This document shows positions 41,719 through 50,702 of a DNA stretch of 62,397 nt, piece after piece; positions within the stretch are counted from its first letter, which is position 1, and the number at the start of each line of letters is the position of its first letter. The translations under genes were made by a program, and so were the position numbers. The stretch comes from an uncultured Lachnospiraceae bacterium (GTDB lineage: Bacteria > Bacillota > Clostridia > Lachnospirales > Lachnospiraceae): the NCBI GenBank assembly GCA_902779575.1, contig CACZBW010000021.1, forward strand, positions 1-62,397, written 5' to 3'. Below the pieces are notes generated by a model. The model made no database searches. It saw only the letters and a list, made by a program, of their open reading frames with translations, and was not told the origin of the DNA.

Positions 41719-42648
41719 ATGAATTCAGAAAGCAGCAGGCTCAGCATAAAAGATACCCGGAAGGCTTACATTTTCCTGCTTCTCACTTTTGTTCTCTGGG
41801 GAAGTCTGTACGTTGTCAGTAAATACGTCCTTGGAAAACTGCCTGCCTTCACGATCGCTTTTCTCCGCTTCTTTTTTGCTTTCGCAGCCCTGTCCCTGTT
41901 TGACCGGCATCCCGGAAAAAAGCTTGAAAAACAACACATTCCATACATCCTGCTGATCGGATTCGGCGGTTATTTCATTGCTGTAGGCGCACAGCTTCTG
42001 GGGACAAAATACGCGGGAGCTTCCACTGCATCGCTTATAAATTCGATGAACCCGGTCACAATGACCCTCTTCGGAGCCATTATTCTGCATGAACAGCTGA
42101 CCATTCGAAAAATTCTGGGCATCGCGCTCTCAATTCTCGGCGTTTTTGTAATCCTGGGCGGCGGGATCAACGGAACAGGAACCGCCGGTATCCTCTTCTC
42201 CCTGTTTTCCGTGCTGCTCTGGTCCCTGGTCTCCGTTCTGACCCGGAAGGTCACACAGCTCTATGCGCCCCTCCACATCTCGAGGCTGGCCATCGGGCTC
42301 GCGGCTGTCTGCTATCTGCCCGCCGCCCTGATCGAAAGCGGAGTCAGTCACGCTCCTGTTCTCAACACTCTGGCCCATGATCCTTCCTGCACTCTTTCCC
42401 TGCTCTATATGGGAATCATCTGCACCGGAGTGGGTTACTCACTCTGGAACAAGAGCCTGTCCATACTGGATGCCGGTGTATGCTCTTCTTTCTATCCTGT
42501 CCAGCCCGCCGTATCCACCCTTCTTGGAATCCTCCTGCTGGGCGAAACCCTGACAGTGCATTTTCTGCTCGGCTCCGCACTGATTGTCTGCGGCGTGCTT
42601 CTTGGTCTGTCCTCCTCATTCAGGCGCTCATCCCCGGACGTTTCCTGA
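41719..42648 (+). CDS. EamA/DMT-family membrane transporter (second copy)
   Basis: 309 residues, ten predicted helices in two EamA repeats (LLLTFVLWGSLYVVSKYVLG; GTKYAGASTASLINSMNPV; GVGYSLWNKSLSILDAG; FYPVQPAVSTLLGILLLGE). GGAAGGAG precedes the ATG. Probably a metabolite exporter co-transcribed with the patatin gene. It is not a recent duplicate of the EamA gene at 37-38 kb, from which it differs clearly in sequence. It converges on the GH10-GH5 gene with only 18 bases between the stops and no obvious terminator. Confidence 0.88.
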   Translation: MNSESSRLSIKDTRKAYIFLLLTFVLWGSLYVVSKYVLGKLPAFTIAFLRFFFAFAALSLFDRHPGKKLEKQHIPYILLIGFGGYFIAVGAQLLGTKYAGASTASLINSMNPVTMTLFGAIILHEQLTIRKILGIALSILGVFVILGGGINGTGTAGILFSLFSVLLWSLVSVLTRKVTQLYAPLHISRLAIGLAAVCYLPAALIESGVSHAPVLNTLAHDPSCTLSLLYMGIICTGVGYSLWNKSLSILDAGVCSSFYPVQPAVSTLLGILLLGETLTVHFLLGSALIVCGVLLGLSSSFRRSSPDVS

Positions 42649-42666
42649 GAAGATTTTACTCCCGCC

Positions 42667-45594
42667 TCAGCTGCAGGCGTTCATCGCCTCCGCAATCTCC
42701 GGATAGACGAAGCTGCAGTTCTTTCTGTCAATGATCGCGAAATTCTCCCCTTCTCCGCTGACGGACCCGTTGTCCCACCAGATACAGGGGATGCCGTGCG
42801 CTTTCGCGTAAGCGGTAAAATACGCGGCAAATTCCACGCGGGCTCTCAGATTTTCATCCCGGTTGGTGGCTCCGAATTCGCCGACCACAACCGGAATCCC
42901 GTTCTGAATAAACTTCTTATAGAGCTGATTGATAAACCAGTCAATGTCTTTCGTATCGCCCTTATTCGATGCGAAAAAGGCGGAAGTTCCGCCCGGCTCC
43001 AGCGCAAAATTGTAAGGCCGATAGGCATGTACGGAAAGGATAATGCGGTTTTCCGCCTCCCCAGGATCCTGCGGCAGAGCAAAATCATCCGTCAGGACGC
43101 CCTCCGGGCAGGCGCAGTAGCCCGGACACATCAGATAGCGGGAAGTATTGTATCCGCCTGCTGCCCGGACCGTATCCACAAAGAGCTGGTTCAGGGCGTT
43201 GATATTCCGGACCGCTTCCTCCTGATCCGGATCCCCTTCCATGATGTACCATTCATAACGGTGACCCACCAGGCGCGGCTCGTTCATCGCCTCAAAAATC
43301 AGATGCCCGTCATAATCTGCGAAGCGCTCCGCGAGCTGTTCCCAGATATGCTTTACAAATTCCGAAGAGCGTTCCATATGCGCCTCATCCGGATACAGAG
43401 CGTTCGAGGACGGGTCATTGTCGTGATGGATGTTCAGGATCACATACATCCCTTCCTCCATGCACATATCCGTGATCTCCTGCACCCGGTCCAGCCAGAC
43501 GTCATGGATTTTGTCATCTTCCCCCAGATGGCCATGCCATGTAACCGGAATCCGCACTGTTTCAAAACCGGCCTCGTGCACCGCGTGAATCAGCTCCGGC
43601 GTCGTCTTCACTTTCTGCCAGGCAGTCTCCGCGCTCAGGTCATCCTTGATGGAATCGTTGAAGGCGTCCATCGTATTTCCAAGGTTCCAGCCCATCTTCA
43701 TGCTCTGCGTGAATGCCAGCCCCTCGTTCTTGGGGATCTCCTCCATCGGGATGGAAAGTTCCGGTATCATTGTCTCTGCTTCCTTTTCCGCAGTCCCTCC
43801 CTCTCCCGCAAGAGTTTCGATCAGCACGTCGTCGATAAAAATGTCCGCTGTCCCGTCCGTCTCCACATAGAGCGAAGCGCTGCTCCAGTCCGCCGGGATC
43901 TCACAGACCGCATCCAGCAGGGTCCAGTCCCCGTCCGAAGCCGTCCGGACAAGTTCCTGAGTCTCTCCGCCGTCCAGCCCGAAACGGATCTCATTGTCAG
44001 CCGTCTTGACATAATACTGTACATGGATCTTCTTTCCAATCCAGGAATTGATCTCCTGCTTTACAGTCGCGTCCTGCTCACTTCTCTGCACCCGAAGGGC
44101 AAAGCCCAGAGCGGCTCCCTCCGTATGATTCTCGCTGTGTACCAGCACGAGCACAGACTGATGTCCGCTGCCCCGGCTGTAAAATCCTGCAGAATCCGGC
44201 GGAACAGTCATCGTCGTCCCGCCCTCTTTATAGGGCTCGAAATCGATCATTTTCGATCCGGCGGAAGCTGCCGCAGCAGTCTCAGCAGCGCTGAACTCCT
44301 CGCCCTTCACCGCTGCGAGCACTGCGTCAAAGGAAGGTTTTGTCTCAAGATTTCCTCTAAAAAGCAGCGGATTCGCGCCCCTTCTCCAGGAAGCGTCATC
44401 CGTCAGCCCCCAGAAGGTCACGGAAGTCAGATTGACTCCGTTTCTGCGCTCCTGAAGCAATGCCTTGAAGAAATCATAATAGAACTCCGCCTGATGGGGC
44501 TCCGCCATGCTGCCGGAAGCCGTCTCCCCGACGTCCAGCTCTGTGATATGAACCAGATGCACCGCCTCATCATACTTTCTGAGCGCCCTGACATACTGGT
44601 CCAGGTTCTGGGTATCATCCAGGTGTCCCTGCATGCCGATCCCATCCAGCAGACCGTCCCCGAAAATGGTTCCGTCCCCGTCCTCCCGGATTGCGAAACT
44701 CTCCGCCATGGACTGGCCGGCATTGTACACGTCCTCCGTCAGGAAACGGATGATGGAGCTGCAGCGCTTTTCATACCATTCATTGTAATCATTATAAAAG
44801 AGCAGCGGGCGGATCGAAGACAGATCGTCCGTTTCCGGGTTCAGTCCGTAAAGCTCCGCGTATTTTTCAGAAAATGTAAGCTCCGCCTCCCGGGCAAAGA
44901 GGAAGCTGTAATAGAGATATTCCGGTCCGATGATCCGATACCAGAGGCTTCTCCTCAGACCATCCGCCTGCCCCTCATCCGCAGCCTCATTTACCACATC
45001 CCAGGCATAGATCACATCTGCAAAGCCATTTGCGTAGGTATATTCCAGCACCCCGTAAATATAGGTGCGGAGCCGCTCAATCAGGGTTTCCCGGTCTACA
45101 AGGCAGTCTTCATCCAGCTCTGCCTGATCGGAGTAATTGACCTTTCCGCCCGACATGGGCTGAAAATCTTTCGCGAAAATGGCAGGATTCACCTGGCTGT
45201 GCCAGACCAGCACATGGCCGCGCACGGGCATCCCGTTATCCCTGGCCCAGGTCAGAAGCTCCTCCGCTGCCGGGTCCACCTTGAACAGGGTCGGGGAAGA
45301 AGGATCAAAATTGTAGGCAGGCTTCAGCTCATTTCCGAAGGTCATGCTGTTGAAACTGCGCCGGATCAGATCCTCCTTCGCCTCATTTCCGATCTCCGCC
45401 GTCGGGTCATTCCAGTGGTCGATCGCCTGCACCGCCACGCCGATCCGGAAATCATCCCCGTACGCTTCCGCCAGTGACTCATAGGCCGTCGTATCCACGT
45501 ATTCCGCCGCCTCAGCACGCATCGCAGCTCCTCCCGGAAACAGTCCCGCCAAAAACGCTGCCGAAAGCAGCCCCGCCAAAATCTGCCTTATCAT
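42667..45594 (-). CDS. secreted bifunctional GH10 xylanase - CBM - GH5 endoglucanase
   Basis: 975 residues from ATG 45594. A signal peptide ends near AMRAEAAEY. A GH10 domain (about 35-430) follows, with acid/base Glu203 in DVVNEA and nucleophile Glu352 in HITELDV. Residues about 448-597 are a carbohydrate-binding-like beta sandwich of the CBM4_9 type (KMIDFEPYKEG... ADIFIDDVLIETL). The GH5 domain (about 615-975) has acid/base Glu772 in FEAMNEPR and nucleophile Glu906 in VVGEFGATN. One secreted chain therefore attacks both xylan and beta-glucan. No sortase signal, dockerin or S-layer domain is visible. Linkers are short. Confidence 0.95.
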   Translation of the reverse strand: MIRQILAGLLSAAFLAGLFPGGAAMRAEAAEYVDTTAYESLAEAYGDDFRIGVAVQAIDHWNDPTAEIGNEAKEDLIRRSFNSMTFGNELKPAYNFDPSSPTLFKVDPAAEELLTWARDNGMPVRGHVLVWHSQVNPAIFAKDFQPMSGGKVNYSDQAELDEDCLVDRETLIERLRTYIYGVLEYTYANGFADVIYAWDVVNEAADEGQADGLRRSLWYRIIGPEYLYYSFLFAREAELTFSEKYAELYGLNPETDDLSSIRPLLFYNDYNEWYEKRCSSIIRFLTEDVYNAGQSMAESFAIREDGDGTIFGDGLLDGIGMQGHLDDTQNLDQYVRALRKYDEAVHLVHITELDVGETASGSMAEPHQAEFYYDFFKALLQERRNGVNLTSVTFWGLTDDASWRRGANPLLFRGNLETKPSFDAVLAAVKGEEFSAAETAAAASAGSKMIDFEPYKEGGTTMTVPPDSAGFYSRGSGHQSVLVLVHSENHTEGAALGFALRVQRSEQDATVKQEINSWIGKKIHVQYYVKTADNEIRFGLDGGETQELVRTASDGDWTLLDAVCEIPADWSSASLYVETDGTADIFIDDVLIETLAGEGGTAEKEAETMIPELSIPMEEIPKNEGLAFTQSMKMGWNLGNTMDAFNDSIKDDLSAETAWQKVKTTPELIHAVHEAGFETVRIPVTWHGHLGEDDKIHDVWLDRVQEITDMCMEEGMYVILNIHHDNDPSSNALYPDEAHMERSSEFVKHIWEQLAERFADYDGHLIFEAMNEPRLVGHRYEWYIMEGDPDQEEAVRNINALNQLFVDTVRAAGGYNTSRYLMCPGYCACPEGVLTDDFALPQDPGEAENRIILSVHAYRPYNFALEPGGTSAFFASNKGDTKDIDWFINQLYKKFIQNGIPVVVGEFGATNRDENLRARVEFAAYFTAYAKAHGIPCIWWDNGSVSGEGENFAIIDRKNCSFVYPEIAEAMNACS

Positions 45595-45790
45595 CTTCCT
45601 TCCACGCTCCCGTCCTATTTTCGAATCCGTCCTCACCCAATCCGGCTAACCGCTGACACACTTTCAATTGCAACTCCTTCGGCTTCTAAACGTCTGCCGG
45701 ATCGACCTCTCCGCCTCGGCAAACTTCTATGCCGCATCGTTTATTTCTCCATTGCAAGCATTTCTGTCCCCTGTCAACCCGGCAGGCTTT

Positions 45791-46693
45791 CTAACGAACC
45801 TTCCCTGTCAGCCTTGCCAGAGTCTTTTCCAGCCTGTCCTTGATAAAAGGTCTGTCCTTCTCCTTCACCAGATAGTAAAGGTAGGATTCCTTCACCAGCT
45901 CAAGCGGCAGTCCGCGGCCCACCAGCTTAAAGTTGCGGTAGCCCCGCTCCGCGTAACTCTCGATCTCATCCGCCGTCAGGAATGCCGGGCGCTTTTTAAT
46001 CTCCGAAAAGCTCGGCTTTGCCGTCCGGTTCGGGCAGGGGAAGACCGTGCCTTTTTCAAATTCCAGCTGCATACGGGATTCGTCGGCGTAATGATCCTTG
46101 CGCTTCGGACATCCCGGAAAACAGATCTCATCCACCAGAATCTCGATCCGTCCGGCATACGGTTCAAGTGCCTTCAGCACTTCTTCATTGTGGTTCAGGT
46201 CATAATCCAGTACCACCAGCAGATAATCCCTTTCAAGCTCCTTTTCCAGTTCCTCCAGCGTGGTGATCCGCTTAGTAGTTGAAGAAATATAGGCAAAGTC
46301 CGGATACTTTCTCCTCAGGTAGTCTTCCAGCAGCTGCGTATTCACCAAAACCTGGTTTTTGCCATTGTCCGCCAGACGCATAATCAGATTGCAGTAGGTA
46401 TCCTGCAGGTGCTCCTGCTGCAGCAGAGAATTCGTCCAGGTAAAGCGCACAGGGACGTCCATCCGGTTGTAGGTGGAGATGATCTTCTCCATATCCCCTT
46501 TCGAAGTCAGGCCGAATACGGCGCGGCCGCCGTTCCAGATCGCGCCCGGAAAGGTCCCATATACACTGCCGATCCGGTAATTCTCGCGAAACTTTTCCGG
46601 ATAATCCTTCATCAGCTTTATGATGATCTGGTTCATGTAAAAGAAAACGTAGAATCCCGGCAGGTGCCAGTAGATTAGTCTCTTATCCTCCAT
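45791..46693 (-). CDS. uncharacterised protein resembling U32-type TIM-barrel proteins
   Basis: 300 residues, cytoplasmic, no signal peptide. AAGGAG precedes the ATG. The pattern suggests an alpha/beta barrel: GSVYGTFPGAIWNGGRAVFG, VRFTWTNSLL, QVLVNTQLLEDYL, EILVDEICFPGCPKRKDHYA and NFKLVGRG. The cluster of cysteines (FPGCPKR and FPCPNR) and the late LVGRG motif recall the peptidase-U32-like family, where Cys residues may bind a cofactor. I cannot name a substrate. It stands alone upstream of the xylanase gene; whether it is in the same transcript is unclear. Confidence 0.6.
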   Translation of the reverse strand: MEDKRLIYWHLPGFYVFFYMNQIIIKLMKDYPEKFRENYRIGSVYGTFPGAIWNGGRAVFGLTSKGDMEKIISTYNRMDVPVRFTWTNSLLQQEHLQDTYCNLIMRLADNGKNQVLVNTQLLEDYLRRKYPDFAYISSTTKRITTLEELEKELERDYLLVVLDYDLNHNEEVLKALEPYAGRIEILVDEICFPGCPKRKDHYADESRMQLEFEKGTVFPCPNRTAKPSFSEIKKRPAFLTADEIESYAERGYRNFKLVGRGLPLELVKESYLYYLVKEKDRPFIKDRLEKTLARLTGKVR

Positions 46694-46755
46694 TTGAAGT
46701 TTCTCCTTATGGATTTATCTGTTTGCTGCACTGTTAATGAGATCATATCATAGCA

Positions 46756-46784
46756 TTGCATCTGAAACTACAAACCGTTATAAT
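46756..46784 (+). promoter_or_regulatory. promoter of the PD-(D/E)XK protein
   Basis: TTGCAT (46756-46761), 17-base spacer, TATAAT (46779-46784) on the plus strand, about 40 bases before the start codon. Confidence 0.7.
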
Positions 46785-46822
46785 TTATATATCCAAAATA
46801 CACTGAATCAGGAGCTGACAGA

Positions 46823-47812
46823 ATGAATATTATGACTCAAACCGGCAAACGCATTATTGCAGCCGGAGAAAGAGCTCCATATGATACGGAAGCTATAAAC
46901 ATCGTAAAAGACAAGCAATACCTTGCCTCTATTCTTCGTGAATGCACGACAGAATTTGCAGACATGGGCATTGACGAGATTATTCCATGTATCGAAGAAC
47001 CGCTGGTTGGTACAGTCCCTGTGGAGCCAGGCTTGACCAATACGGCTATAGCCGGACTACCAACCGAAAGCAAAATTCCTGGTGAAGGAGTTTTGACATA
47101 TGATATCCGTTTTTTGGCCAGGAAACCTAATACAGATACCATCGAAGTATGGCTGATGATTGATGTGGAAATCCAGAACGATAACGATCCCGGATACGAT
47201 CTGGTTCCTCGTGCTGTTCTGAATGCCGGAAGAATGCTGTCAGAACAGATGGGCCAAAACGTAACCGGTAAGAATTATGATACTCTGCAAAAAGTCTACT
47301 CAATCTGGTTGTGTGTAAACAGTGCATTGAAAAGAGCCAATACAATTTCAAGATATTCCATTAAGCATGAAGCATTGCATGGAGAATTTGAGGATGTCTC
47401 CAGGTCAGATCTGCTGCAGGTTATCATGGTTCGTCTGCCGAATGAATCTCTTGAAGGAGTACCGAAAAATAAACCAACTAAGCTGATAGAACTTCTGTCG
47501 ACCACTTTCTCCCAAAAAATTGATATAAAGGAGAAACTTGAACGTTTACAGCAGATGGGTATACAAATAACGGAGGAACTCCGGGAAAGGATGGGAGTTA
47601 TGTGTAATCTAAGCCAGGAAATTCTAAAAGAAGGGCTTGAGCAGGGTATTAAACAGGGTATCAAACAAGGCCTGGATTTATCTTTAGATATCCTTGACAG
47701 GCGAGATGAATTTCCAGGTGAATCCCTCGAGGATACTGCTGCTGCAGTCGGTTGTACATTAGAGGAAGTCCAGGCGGTGGTGAACCGCAGAAAACGCTCA
47801 TGGAAAAAATAA
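46823..47812 (+). CDS. PD-(D/E)XK nuclease family transposase-like (Rpn/PDDEXK_2) protein
   Basis: 329 residues. The nuclease core is visible as YDIRFLARKP followed by WLMIDVEIQNDNDPGYDLVPRA (split here as IDVEIQN and GYDLVPRA), with D-x...E-x-Q in place of EXK. A C-terminal helical part carries the EGLEQGIKQGIKQGLDL repeats usual for this family. It ends in a helix-turn-helix-like AAAVGCTLEEVQAVV. Members encourage RecA-independent recombination or may be relics of mobile elements. It is visibly more AT-rich than its neighbours and is the only such gene, which suggests lateral acquisition. It has its own promoter and terminator. Confidence 0.82.
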   Translation: MNIMTQTGKRIIAAGERAPYDTEAINIVKDKQYLASILRECTTEFADMGIDEIIPCIEEPLVGTVPVEPGLTNTAIAGLPTESKIPGEGVLTYDIRFLARKPNTDTIEVWLMIDVEIQNDNDPGYDLVPRAVLNAGRMLSEQMGQNVTGKNYDTLQKVYSIWLCVNSALKRANTISRYSIKHEALHGEFEDVSRSDLLQVIMVRLPNESLEGVPKNKPTKLIELLSTTFSQKIDIKEKLERLQQMGIQITEELRERMGVMCNLSQEILKEGLEQGIKQGIKQGLDLSLDILDRRDEFPGESLEDTAAAVGCTLEEVQAVVNRRKRSWKK

Positions 47813-47822
47813 GCTGTTACCC

Positions 47823-47853
47823 AGCGGAGAATCCTCAATAAGGATTCTCCGCT
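47823..47853 (+). terminator. terminator after the PD-(D/E)XK protein
   Basis: AGCGGAGAATCCT and AGGATTCTCCGCT, perfect 13-base arms with a five-base loop, followed by GTTTCTCC. Confidence 0.8.
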
Positions 47854-48016
47854 GTTTCTCCTCATAGAATATACAGATAGCAGGGGCGATTCGCAAGCCG
47901 GACCGCTCCTGCCATCTCCCGCGGCAGGAAGCATGCTTCCTACCGCATTTCATTTCTTTCGAAAACAGTTCTATCCGGATTTCTGCTATCCGGAATCAGC
48001 TCGTGATTTTCCAGGA

Positions 48017-49384
48017 TTATTTATTCGCCTCATCAACATAAGCCTTCCAGGTATCACGGATTGCTTCCACCTGCTCGGAGACGACAGAACCCGGAGCGAT
48101 GTTCCAAACGAACTGCTCGCCAAGGCTCAGGTTCGGGATCAGGCCGTGATAAGCGACTGTTCCATGATCTTCATCCATCATCATCGGGATGGTCTCATCG
48201 ATCGCGCGCATATCAAAGATGCCTGCCGCGGCATTGGAAAGATCCATGTAATCCTCATAGCCGGCCGGCTGATCGGTATAGAGGTTCCATGCAAATGCCA
48301 GCTTCCATGCCTTGTCGGCGTCATAGCAAGCGGGGATGGCAACCGGGTTGTTGGACCAGACGTTGATATAATCGTCTCTCTGCGGTCCCTTCGGGAACAT
48401 GACAAATCCGACTTCATCTTCCATATCCTGCAGGAAGTTTCCGGGAGTTCCGGCATATTCATCTTCTACCATGAATGCTGCCTGGCCGTTGATGAAAGCT
48501 TCCTTGTAGTAATCCCACTCTGCGCCTTCCGGATCCGGCAGGTCATACTTGGTGAACATATCGACGGTCCACTCCAGAGCCTCCAGAGTCTCCGGGCTCT
48601 CCAGATTGTAGAAATATCCGTCGTCATTCTTGCCGATGTAGGAACCGTTGTTGGAGAAGACGGCGATGGTGGTCATATTGCCTTCATTCAGAGTAAGGCC
48701 GTAAATGTCGATCACGCCGTCATTGTCGATATCGCGCTGGACAGCAGCCATCATTTCCTCAAATGCATCCCAGGTCCAGGTGCCGTCCGCCTGCATGTCA
48801 TAGATGGTCTCGGGATCGATCCCCGCGTCATTCAGCAGTCTCTTGTTGAAATATACGCCGGTACGCGGCTCTGAATAGCCTGCATACATCGCATAGATCG
48901 AATCCCCCTTGGCGTACTGCTCATGGAGCTTGTTTCTCTGGAATTTCGGAAGTGAGAAATCCAGGCAGTCCAGCGTCGCCAGGTCATACATCAGGCCGCT
49001 TGAGAGAGCTGAAGTAATCGCCGGGTCGTCACGCAGGATCCAGATATAGTTCTCATCGCCGCCCGTTGTGGCGTAATCGACAAAGTCAGCCGGTGTGGAA
49101 GTCCAGTCTGAGATCGCCTGCTGGCTGATCGTGAAATTATAAGTTTCCTGGATCCATTCCCGGTACTCATCGCGGGCTTCTTCATAGTCATTGGTCGGCT
49201 CCGCAGGATCGCCGCTCCACCAGTCACGGATTACGATGTCCATACCGCCCAGGTCAATCGGGTCGCCGTTCTCATCCGTAATCACCGTGTAGTCTTCCTC
49301 GTCGGCCATGACTGCCGATGCGCTCATCACCATCGCAGCCGCTGTAATCGCCAACAGAGCTTTTGTGAACATCTTCTGCCTCAT
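48017..49384 (-). CDS. carbohydrate ABC transporter family-1 substrate-binding protein
   Basis: 455 residues. A signal peptide (FTKALLAITAAAMVMSASAVMA) leads to an SBP_bac_1-like fold: MDIVIRDWWSGDPAEPTNDY, GVYFNKRLLNDAGIDPETIY, DGTWTWDAFEEMMAAV, AFMVEDEYAGTPGNF and MFPKGPQRDDYINVWSNNP. There is no lipobox cysteine. It captures a sugar or oligosaccharide at the cell surface for the adjacent permease pair, whose second gene ends 300 bases upstream. Palindromic element D lies between. It is the last gene of the nine-gene locus; a strong AAGGAGGG ribosome site precedes it. Confidence 0.9.
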   Translation of the reverse strand: MRQKMFTKALLAITAAAMVMSASAVMADEEDYTVITDENGDPIDLGGMDIVIRDWWSGDPAEPTNDYEEARDEYREWIQETYNFTISQQAISDWTSTPADFVDYATTGGDENYIWILRDDPAITSALSSGLMYDLATLDCLDFSLPKFQRNKLHEQYAKGDSIYAMYAGYSEPRTGVYFNKRLLNDAGIDPETIYDMQADGTWTWDAFEEMMAAVQRDIDNDGVIDIYGLTLNEGNMTTIAVFSNNGSYIGKNDDGYFYNLESPETLEALEWTVDMFTKYDLPDPEGAEWDYYKEAFINGQAAFMVEDEYAGTPGNFLQDMEDEVGFVMFPKGPQRDDYINVWSNNPVAIPACYDADKAWKLAFAWNLYTDQPAGYEDYMDLSNAAAGIFDMRAIDETIPMMMDEDHGTVAYHGLIPNLSLGEQFVWNIAPGSVVSEQVEAIRDTWKAYVDEANK

Positions 49385-49486
49385 AATAAACCCTCCTTCT
49401 GTTTTGCCGCTCCTGCAGCACCTTTAACGCTATGTTAATCTGCCGGGTCTGCTCCCGGGCAGGAATAACCTTGAATATTAACAGGT

Positions 49487-49677
49487 TACTATTCACAGCT
49501 TGTCTGACGAAAAATATGGATGCGTCATGCTTGCATGTAAGCAGCCATATTTTTCATCAGGCAAAGCCTGCGAAGCAGGAACCGTCCCCACAGCCTCAGA
49601 CAGGAGCATCGAAGATGCGGCATACGTGCGCAGCACGGATGGTCTGAGGTCTGATGGGTACGGGGCTGTGAATAGTA
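49487..49677. repeat. nested-palindrome intergenic element, copy D (191 bases)
   Basis: Perfect 13-base terminal inverted repeats TACTATTCACAGC (49487-49499) and GCTGTGAATAGTA (49665-49677). Inside are AAAAATATGG/CCATATTTTT (49510-49519 with 49545-49554), CCTGC-gaa-GCAGG, and CAGAC...GTCTG enclosing GCATC-gaa-GATGC and CGTGC-gca-GCACG. So a multi-arm fold is possible, several arms having three-base loops. It ends three bases from the permease stop codon and lies 100 bases upstream of the binding-protein gene. Confidence 0.92.
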
Positions 49678-49679
49678 CA

Positions 49680-50702
49680 CTACATCTTGATTCCGCTTGT
49701 ACTGATACTCTCTACAAATGCCCTCTGCGCGAACAGATACAGAATAATCAGGGGCATAATAATCATCAGTGTTCCCGTCGCCAGGATACAGTTGGAATAC
49801 GCAATCGACACCGTCGTCAGCACCCCCGTCATTCTCTGGATATAGGCACTGAGCGAGTCGACCAGGCGGGCAAGCCCCGTACTGACCAGCTTGATATTGC
49901 CCAGGAACATCTTGGAATAAAATCCGTCGGTCCACTGCCAGACAAATGCGAACAGGAAACAGGAAGTCACGATCGGTTTCGTCTGCGGCAGCATGACGCG
50001 GGTAAATGTCCGCAGCATCCCGCAGCCGTCCACATAAGCCGCCTCCTCCAGATCCACCGGGATATTCCGGAAGAACTGGCGGATCATAAAGATATACAGG
50101 CCGTTCTTCAGTCCCATGCAGCCCGCGCTCATCAGATAATAAGGTATGACCGAGCCGCGCAGGTTCAGCGTTCCCCCATGCACCAGCTTCACGATTCCCA
50201 GAAAATCAAAGAAGCGGAAATGCAGATGCAGGGAGCTTGCGATGGTCTGCGGCGGGATCAGGATAACCAGGATCACGCAGGCAAACCATAAACGCTTGAG
50301 CGGAAACTCAAAGCGGGCAAATCCGTAGCCAACAAGCAGGCAGACCGTGACCTGCAGAAGCGCGATCGTAAAAGAGATCACCAGCGAATTCACCAGCGCC
50401 TGCCCGTAGCTCATCAGCTCCGCCGCCAGCCTGTAATTTTCCGTTGTAAAATGCTCCGGAATCGCGATGACAATGGGATTATACAGGTCCGCCTCCGTCA
50501 TGAAGCTGACCGATATCTTGTTCAGGATCGGCTGCAGAATCATGAAGCACATCCCAAACAGCAGCAGAAATCTGCAGATCGAGACCAGATACTTGCGCAG
50601 GGTGCTCTTCAGCAAATAGCCGCCAGACAGCCGGTTGCGCTCCCGGAAACTCATTTTCTTTACGTCTGTAACAAGCTCCTTATTCGAACGGCTTTTACTC
50701 AT
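49680..50702 (-). CDS. carbohydrate ABC transporter permease, MalG type
   Basis: 340 residues with six predicted helices of the BPD_transp_1 fold. The coupling loop reads EEAAYVDGCGMLRTFTRVMLP (first 20 of these are diagnostic EAA residues). The N-terminus is extended and charged (SKSRSNKELVTDVKKMSFRE). It pairs with the MalF-type permease encoded upstream, whose stop overlaps this start by eight bases. GAGGAG precedes the ATG. No ATP-binding gene is nearby, so a shared MsmX-like ATPase elsewhere is expected. Confidence 0.9.
   Translation of the reverse strand: MSKSRSNKELVTDVKKMSFRERNRLSGGYLLKSTLRKYLVSICRFLLLFGMCFMILQPILNKISVSFMTEADLYNPIVIAIPEHFTTENYRLAAELMSYGQALVNSLVISFTIALLQVTVCLLVGYGFARFEFPLKRLWFACVILVILIPPQTIASSLHLHFRFFDFLGIVKLVHGGTLNLRGSVIPYYLMSAGCMGLKNGLYIFMIRQFFRNIPVDLEEAAYVDGCGMLRTFTRVMLPQTKPIVTSCFLFAFVWQWTDGFYSKMFLGNIKLVSTGLARLVDSLSAYIQRMTGVLTTVSIAYSNCILATGTLMIIMPLIILYLFAQRAFVESISTSGIKM

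Noticed and set aside
42796-45477. 893-codon plus-strand frame opposite the xylanase/GH5 gene
   Set aside because: The minus strand has complete GH10 and GH5 catalytic motifs; the opposite frame shows no motif, signal peptide or ribosome site.
46823-47812. PD-(D/E)XK protein as an antiphage nuclease
   Set aside because: The EGLEQGIKQG repeats fit the transposase-like Rpn group, and no toxin-antitoxin or defence gene adjoins it.
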